A stretch of 64,000 nucleotides of DNA, taken from the NCBI RefSeq assembly GCF_000186245.1, contig NC_014935.1, positions 1,674,001 to 1,738,000 of the forward strand. Reading direction: 5' to 3'. Positions within the stretch are counted from its first letter, which is position 1, and each line of letters starts with the position of its first letter. This DNA is from Nitratifractor salsuginis DSM 16511 (lineage in GTDB: Bacteria > Campylobacterota > Campylobacteria > Campylobacterales > Sulfurovaceae). This document shows positions 46,518-56,523 of the stretch, piece after piece. Both the position numbers and the translations under genes were made by a program. The notes beneath the pieces are model-generated. The model worked only from the letters and a program-made list of their open reading frames with translations, did no database searches and had not been told where the DNA came from.

Positions 46518-47776
46518 GATAAATGCCTTCTACGTTGAGTCAACGTTAACGCAAGTCCTAAAAAAAACCAAAAAAGTGTTCCCATAGTCGTCACCAAAAT
46601 AAATCCATAAAATATTAATGCGACAAAAGGAACATAAATATATATTTCCGCATTATTCTTGAAAGTCCTTATATAGTAAAAGCCTTTCCATAAAATATTT
46701 AAAATTACAAATAAAATACTCGTCAATGCCAATATACCATTTTCCGCCAATATCATCAAATATGAATTTTGAGCAGAAGTTCTATTGTATTTAAGTTCAT
46801 TCCCATGCAACCAACTGCTTACAGAGTCTATATCAAGGGAAGTGTAATATCTTGTAAAATTACCTGGGCCAACCCCAAAAAATGGATGCTCTTGGAATAT
46901 TCTCTCTCCTTTTTGAATCATAAGTTTTCTAATAAGAAATGATTTATCACGATCAAAAACGTTTTCCTCCATCCTTAACGTATGGGCAATCTTTGGACTA
47001 TAGTCTTCTAAAATATCTGCCAGGTCTAGTTTTGCTTGTCGGATATCATAATCATATACATTGGCAGAGACCATAATGATAATAGGTAAAGAAAAAACAC
47101 CGACGATCAATGAAACTTTTTTCAATTGACTGTTTCCCAAACTCAACAACATTATTAATTCAAATACAATCAAAGCAGTCCCTGTTCTCGAACCGGAGTA
47201 CAATACCCCAAGTACAAAACCGATTGATATCAGTATAACCATAGGAACACTAAAACGCTTCATAGCATAATAATACCCGAGTGGCATAGCAACAACTATA
47301 ATATATGCGAATGAATTTGGGTAAAATACATGAAAAATTGGATTTAAAAATACATAATAAAAGATATCAATAATTGATGCGTAGAATATATACCTTGACA
47401 AATTATAAAAACTATAGTTATAAATCCAAGTTTTTACGAATAACGCCAGTGTAACCCAATATACATATTGTATCGGGAGTTTCAAGATAGAAAAAATGCT
47501 CCTGTCACGATAGGTAACTTCCGACAAAAATGCCGAAATTAAAACAAAAATCAGAAACAACATCAAGAACAAGTCCGTCCATTGTGTGATTCTAAATAAT
47601 TTCTTTTTATTTTTTAAAAACTTATATACAATAACTATAAAAATGAAAAATGTTATTGAAATACCAGAGATCTTTATAAGTGGGAATACGGAAAAAAACG
47701 CAAATATATTTAAATATTTTTGCGTAGACAAAAACAAATACTCTGTATCTACATGCGCACCATCATTTGAGATCAA
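46514..47776 (-). CDS. wzy: O-antigen polymerase/ligase-like membrane protein (Wzy candidate)
   Basis: 420 residues, about 10-12 hydrophobic segments with a large loop around residues 240-330. This loop contains HPFFGVGPGNFTRYY, the G.G.GNF element typical of the Wzy_C/WaaL domain. In this locus, with Wzx, Wza and Wzc, the polymerase role is the better choice, but ligase cannot be excluded. Very AT-rich. It overlaps both neighbours. Confidence 0.82.
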   Translation of the reverse strand: MISNDGAHVDTEYLFLSTQKYLNIFAFFSVFPLIKISGISITFFIFIVIVYKFLKNKKKLFRITQWTDLFLMLFLIFVLISAFLSEVTYRDRSIFSILKLPIQYVYWVTLALFVKTWIYNYSFYNLSRYIFYASIIDIFYYVFLNPIFHVFYPNSFAYIIVVAMPLGYYYAMKRFSVPMVILISIGFVLGVLYSGSRTGTALIVFELIMLLSLGNSQLKKVSLIVGVFSLPIIIMVSANVYDYDIRQAKLDLADILEDYSPKIAHTLRMEENVFDRDKSFLIRKLMIQKGERIFQEHPFFGVGPGNFTRYYTSLDIDSVSSWLHGNELKYNRTSAQNSYLMILAENGILALTSILFVILNILWKGFYYIRTFKNNAEIYIYVPFVALIFYGFILVTTMGTLFWFFLGLALTLTQRRRHLS

Positions 47777-48776
47777 TTTCTGTTTCCCTTCTCCACCGAG
47801 TATCTTCGAGATAAGATGAAAGAATTTTTCTATCTTTTAACGCTTTATTTATACCACTTGCATATCCTTTTATCAACTCTTTCCTACTCGTGCTGGGATC
47901 TATCAGATAATTCATACCCATTCCGGTAAAACGCCAAAGCATATACCAAATATAATGCAATAAGACAAAATTTTTGGGGACATTCGATAGTCTACCATAT
48001 TCGAATGATAAATATAGTCTCGAATAGGCGACACGCCTACCGTAACTTTCAAGGTCCATCGTATAAGTACTGTCTTTTTGGTCGTTATGATAAAAAGATC
48101 TTTCTGGAATATAAACGATTTTACCCTGTTTGGATAATGTATACCCTAGCAAAACATCTTCGCCCATTCCCATTTTCTCTTCAAATAGATCAAATAGTCG
48201 AAAGTTAAAGTTTTTATATAAAGCTGAGCGCTTTGCGACAAAAGCACCGCCGTGAACCCACTGAGTCTCTCCTCCTTCTGGTGGCTGCATCCCCCTAATG
48301 CCGCATAACCAGAATTTGCCTGGTTTCAAATAGGGATGACCTGAGAAAGCTTTTAAAATGCGCCTGAAATAACCAGGCCGCTTTGGATTGCCAAATTTCG
48401 ACTTTGGTATTTTTGAATTTAAAAATTCATTATCGTTAGCGAATGCCATAGCGACTCCGACTACAGAGGCTTCCGAGAATGCTTTCTTTATCTTATCCAT
48501 CCATCCGTTATCTATAAGCTCCATATCATCATCCAGAAAAATCAATATATCTGCATCCGATGCGCGGTATCCAAGATATCTCTGATACGGTTGATTGGCA
48601 TGGGACGATCTCACATAAAGCACCTTTTCCATAACTTGAATCGGCTTATTTTCATCCCGTGAAGAATCTATCACTATGATTTTATTGAGATCAGCATTAG
48701 AATCAAGGAGTTTTGCAACGACACCCTTGAGGCTTTTTGGACGGTTATAAGTTGCTATAACAACATCAATTTTCAT
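47763..48776 (-). CDS. Family 2 glycosyltransferase
   Basis: 337 residues, GT-A fold. IDVVIATYNRPKSLKGVVAKLL at the start, metal motif in ILIFLDDDMELID, and further VQWVH-type acceptor loop GETQWVHGGAFVAKRS. The C-terminal part has basic and aromatic residues suited to membrane association. Overlaps the Wzy-like gene by 14 bp and the next upstream transferase by 11 bp. Confidence 0.88.
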   Translation of the reverse strand: MKIDVVIATYNRPKSLKGVVAKLLDSNADLNKIIVIDSSRDENKPIQVMEKVLYVRSSHANQPYQRYLGYRASDADILIFLDDDMELIDNGWMDKIKKAFSEASVVGVAMAFANDNEFLNSKIPKSKFGNPKRPGYFRRILKAFSGHPYLKPGKFWLCGIRGMQPPEGGETQWVHGGAFVAKRSALYKNFNFRLFDLFEEKMGMGEDVLLGYTLSKQGKIVYIPERSFYHNDQKDSTYTMDLESYGRRVAYSRLYLSFEYGRLSNVPKNFVLLHYIWYMLWRFTGMGMNYLIDPSTSRKELIKGYASGINKALKDRKILSSYLEDTRWRRETEIDLK

Positions 48777-49956
48777 CTAAAACTTTCTTGTAAAGATCAA
48801 TATTCTTCTTCAACCATTTTTCATATGAAAATATTGTCTGTACACGTTTTTGCCCCTCTCTCGCCAACTCCTCCGCTTTGTCTGGATTCTCAAAGAGAAA
48901 CATGATCTTTTCTGCTATATCTTTGGGATCCTTTGGGTCACAAAGCAAACCAGAAACACCATCTTCAATTGCTTCTGGACCAGATGATGACTTTGTAAAC
49001 ACAACAGGCTTTCTTAAAGCCATAGCTTCAAGGGGTGCATATGAAAATGATTCTACATATGAGGGAAAACAACACACCTGAGCCATAGACAAAAGTGGAA
49101 ATAGTTCTCTCTCCCTATCAATGGCACCTAGGAAATTAATTGATTTCTCATATTTTCTATCATCCAACAATGACATAAGATATTCATCGTATTTTTTATC
49201 ATTCATCCAGCGATTATTTTTACCGGCAAGAATCAATTTAGCTTCAGGGAACTTTTTAAGTATTATATTCATAGATAATATAAGTTCTTCAACACCTTTA
49301 TTTCTAATAATTGATCCGGAAAAAACGATTAAATATGGTTCTACATCTACTTTTGTTAGATTTTTATGATATATTGATTTAGTGATTTTTACTGAATTGT
49401 AAATAGTTATAAAATTTCTTTCAGTTTTTAATACATCTAACGTCATCTTTCCCACAAAACTAGAAACAGACACCAACTGATCACTAAACAATAATTGTGA
49501 TTTTTCCATTAGTGATGTAAATCTGGAGTATGGTCTATTTAATGTTTTGCCTAAATATGCCTCACCCCCATGAAAACGCGTAATCAAAGGAACTTTTCCT
49601 AACAGACCAAATGGTAACCATCCTTGATTCTCTGGTGATTCGATAATGTCTATGCCCGTTTCTTTTATCGTGCTTAAAACAAAACGCAACAATTTCAATC
49701 GCTGATATAACGCATTTAAGTGTTTTTGATTCATCCTATTTTCAAAAGGTAATCTATAGATCTTAACACCTGATATTTTCTCAATGGTTATTTTATTGAG
49801 ATCTAATATATGAGGTAAATACATTCCTATTACACTTACTTTAAAACCAGCCTGTACCAAACCTTCTGCAAGATCTTTCGTAAATGATCCTATTCCTCCG
49901 TGATTGCAAGGGGGATATTCATGACATATGAAGCCTATATGAGGTTTCTTATCCAT
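48766..49956 (-). CDS. Family 4 glycosyltransferase
   Basis: 396 residues. The N-terminal GFICHEYPPCNHGGIGSFTKDLAEGL motif (seen in two pieces) binds the acceptor side. The donor side shows LIVFSGSIIRNKGVEELI and PSYVESFSYAPLEAMALRKP with EX7E. Overlaps its neighbours by 8-11 bp. AT-rich. Confidence 0.89.
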   Translation of the reverse strand: MDKKPHIGFICHEYPPCNHGGIGSFTKDLAEGLVQAGFKVSVIGMYLPHILDLNKITIEKISGVKIYRLPFENRMNQKHLNALYQRLKLLRFVLSTIKETGIDIIESPENQGWLPFGLLGKVPLITRFHGGEAYLGKTLNRPYSRFTSLMEKSQLLFSDQLVSVSSFVGKMTLDVLKTERNFITIYNSVKITKSIYHKNLTKVDVEPYLIVFSGSIIRNKGVEELILSMNIILKKFPEAKLILAGKNNRWMNDKKYDEYLMSLLDDRKYEKSINFLGAIDRERELFPLLSMAQVCCFPSYVESFSYAPLEAMALRKPVVFTKSSSGPEAIEDGVSGLLCDPKDPKDIAEKIMFLFENPDKAEELAREGQKRVQTIFSYEKWLKKNIDLYKKVLDEN

Positions 49957-51289
49957 TTTTTATCTCTTCCGCTATACGTTGGGCAGCCCTGCCATCGACA
50001 ATACCTAAAATTTCAGGTAAACCTTCCTGCCCGCCAGTCTGTCTCAAAAAGTTATCTATACTTTCCAAGCACTCTTTGCAGCTTTTGACCAGAGAAACGT
50101 CCTGGCGATCCAGAAGCGACTTATAAAACGGTGCTTCTGCCATAGAAAGCAATAAACGTGATGGTCTATCGTCATGATCGAACGCCACTGTGATCACAGG
50201 TTTGCCCAGCATCAGAGCCTCCAAGGCGACCGTGGAGGCGGCTCCTATGTTCATAGATGAATAATATAGAAGATCCATCCATTCGTCTTCTCCCTCAATA
50301 CTTTGAACGAAAAAGTCATTGTCCTTATCTCTTTCGGAAAAGTGATCAGCAACACTAATAGCTTCATGATCTGCAAAATATTTCAAGAGTTCTTCAGAAG
50401 GATCAAATGGATTTCTGCGTACGACAATTTTAGGTCTGACCGCTTCATCATACTTTTCCAACAAAGCATCACCTATCATCCCGATGATGACATGTTCCTT
50501 TGAATATCTATCAGGATCAAGCATAGTGTAAAGTAATATAGGCTGAGAAGGCTTTATTGAATACTTCTTTTCATAATATGAACGAGAATATTTCGGTTTA
50601 TATTTATAGAATCTGTCAAACACGGGGTTGCCATACGCATATACCTTTGAAGGATTCAGATGTGTATTCAACGACAAATAATTGTGTTTCATCTCCTCAC
50701 TCCAGACGAATAGCCCCGAAGGTGAAAATGGCACAAATTCGTTGATGTAAAGATCTTTCCAGCTATTGACCAATACCCATACATTGATGTCATTTGATAT
50801 TGCGTTCACAGCAAAAGCTATACTCGCTGTCGAAGAGTATCCGGAAATAATAATATCAGTCACTTTATTTTCTTTAAATAGCTTTACTATCTGTTCATCA
50901 CGATAATACCTAGGGATGATCGACAAAACAAGTGTTCTCAAAATATTATATATTACCATATTGCCTTTGATATGATCTCTTATACTTATTTTATTGATTT
51001 TCATGTTATAGTTCTTAAATATCCCTATTTTCTTCAATGTCATACGTGATTGTCTAACTGATTGGAATATATCTTCTATAAAATTACGTTTTTTTTCAAA
51101 AACAGAGCGATTTACTCTTTTAGTTTCTAAAATATATTTCTCTATGTAATCAACAAATAATGAGCTGTTGAGATTCCTCTCGAAAACTATATGATTTGGA
51201 AATTGATTACTTAAACCACTAAGAAAGAAATTGCGATATTCTACTCCATAATTTACGATGAATAGATATTTCTTATTTTCTTGTTTCAT
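49949..51289 (-). CDS. Predicted GT-B-like surface-carbohydrate transferase (CDP-glycerol transferase/epimerase-like)
   Basis: 446 residues without membrane segments. Family is uncertain. The C-terminal half carries MDLLYYSSMNIGAASTVALEALMLGKPVITVAFDHDD, the DxxxxxSTxxxEA pattern shared by CDP-glycerol glycerophosphotransferases and related GT-B enzymes. The start (KKYLFIVNYGVEYRNFFLSGL) and the ILLYTMLDPDRYSKEH segment are also typical of sugar transferases acting on surface polymers. It may transfer a glycerol-phosphate-like or sugar group. A 76-bp gap separates it from the next upstream gene, the longest in the operon. Confidence 0.65.
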   Translation of the reverse strand: MKQENKKYLFIVNYGVEYRNFFLSGLSNQFPNHIVFERNLNSSLFVDYIEKYILETKRVNRSVFEKKRNFIEDIFQSVRQSRMTLKKIGIFKNYNMKINKISIRDHIKGNMVIYNILRTLVLSIIPRYYRDEQIVKLFKENKVTDIIISGYSSTASIAFAVNAISNDINVWVLVNSWKDLYINEFVPFSPSGLFVWSEEMKHNYLSLNTHLNPSKVYAYGNPVFDRFYKYKPKYSRSYYEKKYSIKPSQPILLYTMLDPDRYSKEHVIIGMIGDALLEKYDEAVRPKIVVRRNPFDPSEELLKYFADHEAISVADHFSERDKDNDFFVQSIEGEDEWMDLLYYSSMNIGAASTVALEALMLGKPVITVAFDHDDRPSRLLLSMAEAPFYKSLLDRQDVSLVKSCKECLESIDNFLRQTGGQEGLPEILGIVDGRAAQRIAEEIKNG

Positions 51290-51365
51290 ATTGATAGGTT
51301 ATCCAAACCAAATTGTTTTATTCGTGATAAGCAAAAACACGCTTTGAACTTTAATTGGCTCCAAT

Positions 51366-52358
51366 TCATCGTTCACCAGTAGATATTTTTCTTAAAATTT
51401 TTAAAGCTGATATTAGAACCTTGTGCCTTTTTTTATATAGTCTATCTATTTTGACATATTTAGATGAATATATTGCTTCCTTGATTTCAAAACCCTTCAA
51501 ATATAGAATAGATAGAGCAAAATATTCTTTATGTCTTAATGCTTCGATTTCATCATTATATTTATTGGTATAAAACTTATTCCATTCCTCATGATTATTC
51601 ATTCTATTTCTAATGTGTAAGATTTTACTCGTTCTATCTTTTTTTAGATTGGAGGTTACACCTCCCGTGTGTTTGCGATAAACACCAAAAATCTGATTCA
51701 TATATCTACCTTTACCAAACTGCATCAGATACATCCACAATTGTTTATCTCCTGCCCAATATCTTTCAAATGGAATTTTGGAATAATCTTTTACTATATT
51801 ACGAAATGAAGCTGTCAGTGTCGCAACTGGACTAGTATCCAATACCATAAGTTCTTTTACTGAAAAATCAAAGTCTCTGGAAAAATTCTTGTGTATTTCT
51901 TTTTTCACAAAACCATCTTTTTCGTATGCTATTTTAGTATTGGCACTTACCAATATATATTCATTGTTCTCTTCTAGAAAGCCTATTTGTTTTTGTAACT
52001 TTAAAGGGTCAGTCCAATAGTCGTCTCCCTCACATAATGCAATATATTTACCCTTTGCTCTATTTAAATTCTCTATGAAATTTGACATCATGCCAACATT
52101 TTGCTCTCTCAGGTTTGCTTTTATTATATTCGGGAATTTCTCGACATACTTTCTAATAATATCAGGTGTTTTGTCTATAGAGCAGTCATCGTCAATAACT
52201 ATTTCAATAGGAAAATCCGTCTCTTGCATAAGAAAACTGTCGAGTGCTTCCTCAATGAAATTCTCATGGTTGTAAGTAATGGTGCATATACTGACAGTAG
52301 GTGATTTTATGTCACCTCGCCAATTTTTCATTATCTCTTGCTCAGTTCTATTAATCAT
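51366..52358 (-). CDS. Family 2 glycosyltransferase
   Basis: 330 residues, GT-A. PTVSICTITYNHENFIEEALDSFL opens the domain; IVIDDDCSIDKT and YIALCEGDDYWTDPLKLQKQ (DxD-type) follow. A tyrosine-rich, basic C-terminus is present. It overlaps the flippase gene by 4 bp. Sugar specificity unknown. Confidence 0.89.
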   Translation of the reverse strand: MINRTEQEIMKNWRGDIKSPTVSICTITYNHENFIEEALDSFLMQETDFPIEIVIDDDCSIDKTPDIIRKYVEKFPNIIKANLREQNVGMMSNFIENLNRAKGKYIALCEGDDYWTDPLKLQKQIGFLEENNEYILVSANTKIAYEKDGFVKKEIHKNFSRDFDFSVKELMVLDTSPVATLTASFRNIVKDYSKIPFERYWAGDKQLWMYLMQFGKGRYMNQIFGVYRKHTGGVTSNLKKDRTSKILHIRNRMNNHEEWNKFYTNKYNDEIEALRHKEYFALSILYLKGFEIKEAIYSSKYVKIDRLYKKRHKVLISALKILRKISTGER

Positions 52359-53818
52359 ATTTTTATCCTACTATATATTTTTTTACAAACTGGCATTGCC
52401 TCAGATATGAAATAAACATATGATCGGATTCCAAGATATTTATTTAGGATCAAATATAATAAGGAGAACATCAGTCCTTCAAAAACAAGCTTGGTAAATG
52501 GTTGAAAGAATAAATATTTATTTAATGACTGAACGATCAAGACTATACCCAAAGTCAAAACCCCTTGTATCAAAACTGGCCTTATGATCTTCCATATCGG
52601 TATAAATATTTCCTTATGAACAAATGTAACATTCAAATAGACAGCCAGGCTCATAGCAGCCAAATAACCATATAAGTATCCTTCAATTCCCCATCGAAAT
52701 GCTATAATTAAATTTAATAATCCAATGATCTTCTTATAGATCTCTAGACGTAAAAAAGCTCTAGAATTTCCCCTGCTGCTCAATACATTAACCAATAAAG
52801 CGCTTACCGGGTATCCAAAGCTGCTCAAGACCAGTATTTTAAAATAATCTACCGTCTGTAACCATTTCTGACCATAGAGCAAAAGGATCAATTCGTGGGA
52901 AAGGACATATAATAGTCCTATCAGAAAAAAAGAAATAAAAACTATAATTCCAAGTGATTTTAGAAATATGTGTTGAAATCTAGGCAGATCTCTTTGAACT
53001 TTGGCTAAAATAGGAAAAAGTACAGACATCAGGCTTCCAGAAGAGTACTTCACTATCATGCGATCTAAAGATTTCGCTCTATTGAAGAATCCAAGATCCG
53101 CAGCAGAAAAAAGCTTTCCGATCACAAGAGTGTCCAGACGTGTGAATATCGATTCCATCAATCCGGAAAGGAACATTCGAAAACCATATCCCCACAACTG
53201 TGTAAGAGCTTTCCACGAAAAATTTAGTGATGGCCTCCACTTGCTCTTGGACCATATAAATATATTGAACAACAAACCTTGAAGCAGAGACTGCACAACC
53301 AAACTCCATACACCAAAAGATGCAAAGGCCAGAGAAACACTTACCACCCCACTCATTAGCGAAGAAATCAATGTGATCTTTGTCAACAAAGCATAGTTCA
53401 ATTCTCTCCGCAATTTAGTACGCTGCACACTGCTGAAAGCATTTATGATAAATGTTAGCGAGATAACGCGAATAAGAACACTCAATGCATCATTATTGAA
53501 GAAACCTGCAATAGAATTAGAAGCAATACACACGATTATCGTGAGTAAAAGAGAGGAAACAAGATTAAAATAAAACACAGATGAATAGTGAATGGGTAAT
53601 ACTTTTCTCCGTTGGATCAGAGCCGACCCCAATCCCATATCGGCAAAAATACTCGCTATGCCAATAAAAACCGCAGCCAAAGCTATGAGCCCAAAATCCG
53701 ACGGTTCAAGTAGTCTTGCCAAAATGACAGAGATCACAAAGCTCATACCATGTTTGGCAATTTTACCTGTAAAATCCCAAATGAAAGCTTTGGCTCCTTG
53801 CTGCCTGAGATTACTCAA
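52355..53818 (-). CDS. wzx: Wzx-type lipopolysaccharide/capsule flippase (MOP superfamily)
   Basis: 487 residues, about 12-14 membrane helices. The WzxC-like pattern is seen in GAKAFIWDFTGKIAKHGMSFV and ARLLEPSDFGLIALAAVF, then RRKVLPIHYSSVFYFNL. It should flip the lipid-linked repeat unit to the periplasmic face. Overlaps its neighbours by 4 bp on each side. Confidence 0.9.
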   Translation of the reverse strand: MSNLRQQGAKAFIWDFTGKIAKHGMSFVISVILARLLEPSDFGLIALAAVFIGIASIFADMGLGSALIQRRKVLPIHYSSVFYFNLVSSLLLTIIVCIASNSIAGFFNNDALSVLIRVISLTFIINAFSSVQRTKLRRELNYALLTKITLISSLMSGVVSVSLAFASFGVWSLVVQSLLQGLLFNIFIWSKSKWRPSLNFSWKALTQLWGYGFRMFLSGLMESIFTRLDTLVIGKLFSAADLGFFNRAKSLDRMIVKYSSGSLMSVLFPILAKVQRDLPRFQHIFLKSLGIIVFISFFLIGLLYVLSHELILLLYGQKWLQTVDYFKILVLSSFGYPVSALLVNVLSSRGNSRAFLRLEIYKKIIGLLNLIIAFRWGIEGYLYGYLAAMSLAVYLNVTFVHKEIFIPIWKIIRPVLIQGVLTLGIVLIVQSLNKYLFFQPFTKLVFEGLMFSLLYLILNKYLGIRSYVYFISEAMPVCKKIYSRIKI

Positions 53819-54393
53819 GAATCTCGATCCTTAATATTGTCTCGAAATAATAAACCTATACGTTCTCTCTCTGGCAATCTTTGGAATTTTTCATAATTTT
53901 TCAAGATTTCTTCCTTATTTCTCCTGCCTATACATCTATTCCCAACATAAATACCCCATGGCTCCAAATCTTTAGTCACAACAGAGCCGGCACCCACTGA
54001 TGCCCCTTCTCCAATAGTCACCCCGGGTAATATCACGCTATTGGCCCCAATAATTGCAAATCTTTCTATATGAATCTTGGCAGTTTTGATATTTCTAAAC
54101 TCATTGGAAATCGTTGAATTTCCAAATCCATATTCCTTAAAATCATCTGTTCCCGTCACAATACGGCAACCTGATGAAACTGCACTAAAATCTTCCATTA
54201 CTAATTCTCCGCCACCACTGATTGAGGTGAAAGAAGCGATATGCACATAATTGCCTATTCGTATATTATCCTTGGCATAGATGAGCACAAAATCATCGAT
54301 GATGATATATTTCCCAAAATCAATATTTTCGATTCCGATAATTTTAGTAAATTCAAAAGTTTTCACATAGGGAATTTGAAATTTATCCATCAA
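53815..54393 (-). CDS. Left-handed-beta-helix acetyltransferase
   Basis: 192 residues. Hexapeptide repeats run from about 30 to 150: IRIGNYVHIASFTSISGGG, then SAVSSGCRIVTGTDDF and AIIGANSVILPGVTIGEGASVGAGSVV. The setting, directly after a DegT-type sugar aminotransferase and RfbAB, suggests N-acetylation of a dTDP-amino sugar, as in FdtC/VioB-like steps; O-acetylation is possible. Overlaps the aminotransferase gene by 4 bp. Confidence 0.86.
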   Translation of the reverse strand: MMDKFQIPYVKTFEFTKIIGIENIDFGKYIIIDDFVLIYAKDNIRIGNYVHIASFTSISGGGELVMEDFSAVSSGCRIVTGTDDFKEYGFGNSTISNEFRNIKTAKIHIERFAIIGANSVILPGVTIGEGASVGAGSVVTKDLEPWGIYVGNRCIGRRNKEEILKNYEKFQRLPERERIGLLFRDNIKDRDS

Positions 54394-55463
54394 AGCACTT
54401 TCTTAATTATATTCAGAATTTCTACTTGTTCAATCTCACTCAATTCTGGATACATAGGCAGAGCCAAAATTCGATTTGACACATCTCTTGATATGGGACA
54501 ATATTGCTTTGGTTCAATATAACTTAGACTATCAAGTGATGGGAAAAAATAACGTCTTGGAAAAATCTGTGCATCATTAAGAGCTTTTTTTACTTTTAAC
54601 ATTTGAAGTTCGTTTTTGAAAATAACTGGAAAATAACTGTAGTTTTTTGTAGCATCTGGGTTTTTGCACTGAAACTCCACAACCCCATCCAAACCTTTTT
54701 CATACCGCTCATAAACATTTTTTCTTCTCAATAATATCTCTTCCATCTCATCGAGCATACAAAGCCCCATCGCCGCTTCGAACTCGTTCATCTTGGCATT
54801 GATCCCCAGCTCGGGAATGGACTCTGCATTTTTGATACCGAAGTTGATTAGATACCTCGCCTTTTCAACTAATCGGTCATCGTTGATGATCAAAGCTCCA
54901 CCTTCAATGGTATGGAAGAGTTTCGTCGCATGAAAGCTCAATGTCGAAATATCGCCATAGTTCAGCAGACTCTTTCCTTTATACTTTACGCCGAAAGCAT
55001 GCGCCGCATCATAGATCACCTTCAGACCATGACTTTTTGCGATCGCATCGATCACTTCGACTTCGCAGGCATTACCGAAAACATGCACCGGCACGATGGC
55101 AGAGGTGTGTGGAGTAATAAGCGGTTCAATATTATCGGGGTCTATGTTGAGGGTTCTAGGGTCGATATCCGCATAAATCGGAAGAATCCCATTGGTGACC
55201 AAAGAGCTCGTCGTCGCAACAAAACTGAAAGGAGTGGTGATGGCAAAACCCTTGATATCCAATGTCCGGTAAGCGATCTCCAAAGCCGCTGTGCCGTTGG
55301 CTACCAGAACTACATTTTTAACCTCAAGGTATTCGGCAAGTCTTTTTTCGAGCATTTGGACCAGTGGGCCATTGTTCGTCACCCACCCATTGGCATAGAT
55401 CTCATCGACATACTGCTTGTACTTCTCTTTGTTTGGGAGATAAGTTTTAGTCACGTTGATCAA
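54390..55463 (-). CDS. DegT/DnrJ/EryC1/StrS-family sugar aminotransferase
   Basis: 357 residues, PLP-dependent. The N-terminal YLPNKEKYKQYVDEIYANGWVTNNG, TTPFSFVATTSSL, the PLP-ring aspartate in VIYDAAHAFG and the lysine region LSFHATKLFHTIEGG are clear. It probably aminates a dTDP-4-keto-6-deoxy sugar from RfbB; the isomerase needed for a 3-amino product is not seen, so a 4-amino-4,6-dideoxyhexose is the simplest reading. Overlaps rfbB by 17 bp. Confidence 0.92.
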   Translation of the reverse strand: MINVTKTYLPNKEKYKQYVDEIYANGWVTNNGPLVQMLEKRLAEYLEVKNVVLVANGTAALEIAYRTLDIKGFAITTPFSFVATTSSLVTNGILPIYADIDPRTLNIDPDNIEPLITPHTSAIVPVHVFGNACEVEVIDAIAKSHGLKVIYDAAHAFGVKYKGKSLLNYGDISTLSFHATKLFHTIEGGALIINDDRLVEKARYLINFGIKNAESIPELGINAKMNEFEAAMGLCMLDEMEEILLRRKNVYERYEKGLDGVVEFQCKNPDATKNYSYFPVIFKNELQMLKVKKALNDAQIFPRRYFFPSLDSLSYIEPKQYCPISRDVSNRILALPMYPELSEIEQVEILNIIKKVL

Positions 55464-56523
55464 TGTATTTCTCCAAATACCAGTCGATTGTTTTTATAAT
55501 GCCTGTATCAAAATTCTCATCCGCTCGCCAACCGAGTTCGCTCTCGATTTTTGTCGCATCGATGGCATAACGTCTATCATGACCGGCGCGATCCTCAACA
55601 AAGACCAAAAGATCTTTATAGTTTTGGATGGTTGATCTTGGATCTGAAATCGAAGGATTATCCTTAACCGGATAAATTTCATCCAGTCTTTTACAAATGG
55701 TATAGGCGATCTGAAGATTGGTCCGCTCATTACGACCGCCGATATTGTATGTCTCACCGCTCTTCCCTTTGTGGTAGACAAGGTCTATCCCCTTACAATG
55801 GTCAAGGACATAGAGCCAATCCCTGATATTCTTTCCGTCACCGTAGATGGGAACAGGTTCTCCAGCCAGAGCTTTGCGGATAATAGTGGGGATGAGCTTC
55901 TCGTCATGTTGTTTCGGACCGTAGTTGTTGGAACAATTGGTAATGACGCAATTCATACCATAGGTCTTTACATAACTACGCACGATCATATCACTGGCTG
56001 CCTTGCTTGCACTATAGGGGCTATTGGGTGCATAGGGCGTCTCTTCGGTAAATAGGTCGTTGGAGTCGTCGCCGAGGCTTCCGTAGACTTCATCGGTCGA
56101 GATATGATGGAATCTACATCCCTCATATTTAACCTTGAAAACAAAGGGACTCTTCATCCAATGTTTGTAGGCGACATCGAGCAACGTGAACGTTCCATTG
56201 ACATTTGTCTCGACAAAGACTCCAGGATTTTTTATGGAGTTGTCCACATGAGACTCAGCGGCAAAGTGAATAACACCCTTTATATCATATTCATCAAATA
56301 TAAATTCTACGAGTTTACGATTACAAATATCCCCTTTGATAAATTTATATCGTGGATGATTTCCGATCTCTTTTAAATTATCAAGATCACCGGCATAAGT
56401 CAGTAGGTCAAGATTGACAATATTGTAGTTGTCATATTTTTCCAAAAAGTAAGGAACAAAGTTACTACCTATGAATCCTGCACAACCAGTGACCAAAATG
56501 TTCTTTTTATCATTGGAGAGCAT
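55447..56523 (-). CDS. rfbB: dTDP-glucose 4,6-dehydratase
   Basis: 358 residues, SDR fold. NAD motif TGCAGFIGSN (residues 12-20), HFAAESHVDNSI, the STDEVYGSLG signature and the YxxxK motif in YSASKAASD are all present. It produces dTDP-4-keto-6-deoxyglucose. RfbC and RfbD are not nearby, so rhamnose synthesis is not implied; the DegT aminotransferase is the natural next step. Next to rfbA with no spacer. Confidence 0.96.
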   Translation of the reverse strand: MLSNDKKNILVTGCAGFIGSNFVPYFLEKYDNYNIVNLDLLTYAGDLDNLKEIGNHPRYKFIKGDICNRKLVEFIFDEYDIKGVIHFAAESHVDNSIKNPGVFVETNVNGTFTLLDVAYKHWMKSPFVFKVKYEGCRFHHISTDEVYGSLGDDSNDLFTEETPYAPNSPYSASKAASDMIVRSYVKTYGMNCVITNCSNNYGPKQHDEKLIPTIIRKALAGEPVPIYGDGKNIRDWLYVLDHCKGIDLVYHKGKSGETYNIGGRNERTNLQIAYTICKRLDEIYPVKDNPSISDPRSTIQNYKDLLVFVEDRAGHDRRYAIDATKIESELGWRADENFDTGIIKTIDWYLEKYIDQRD

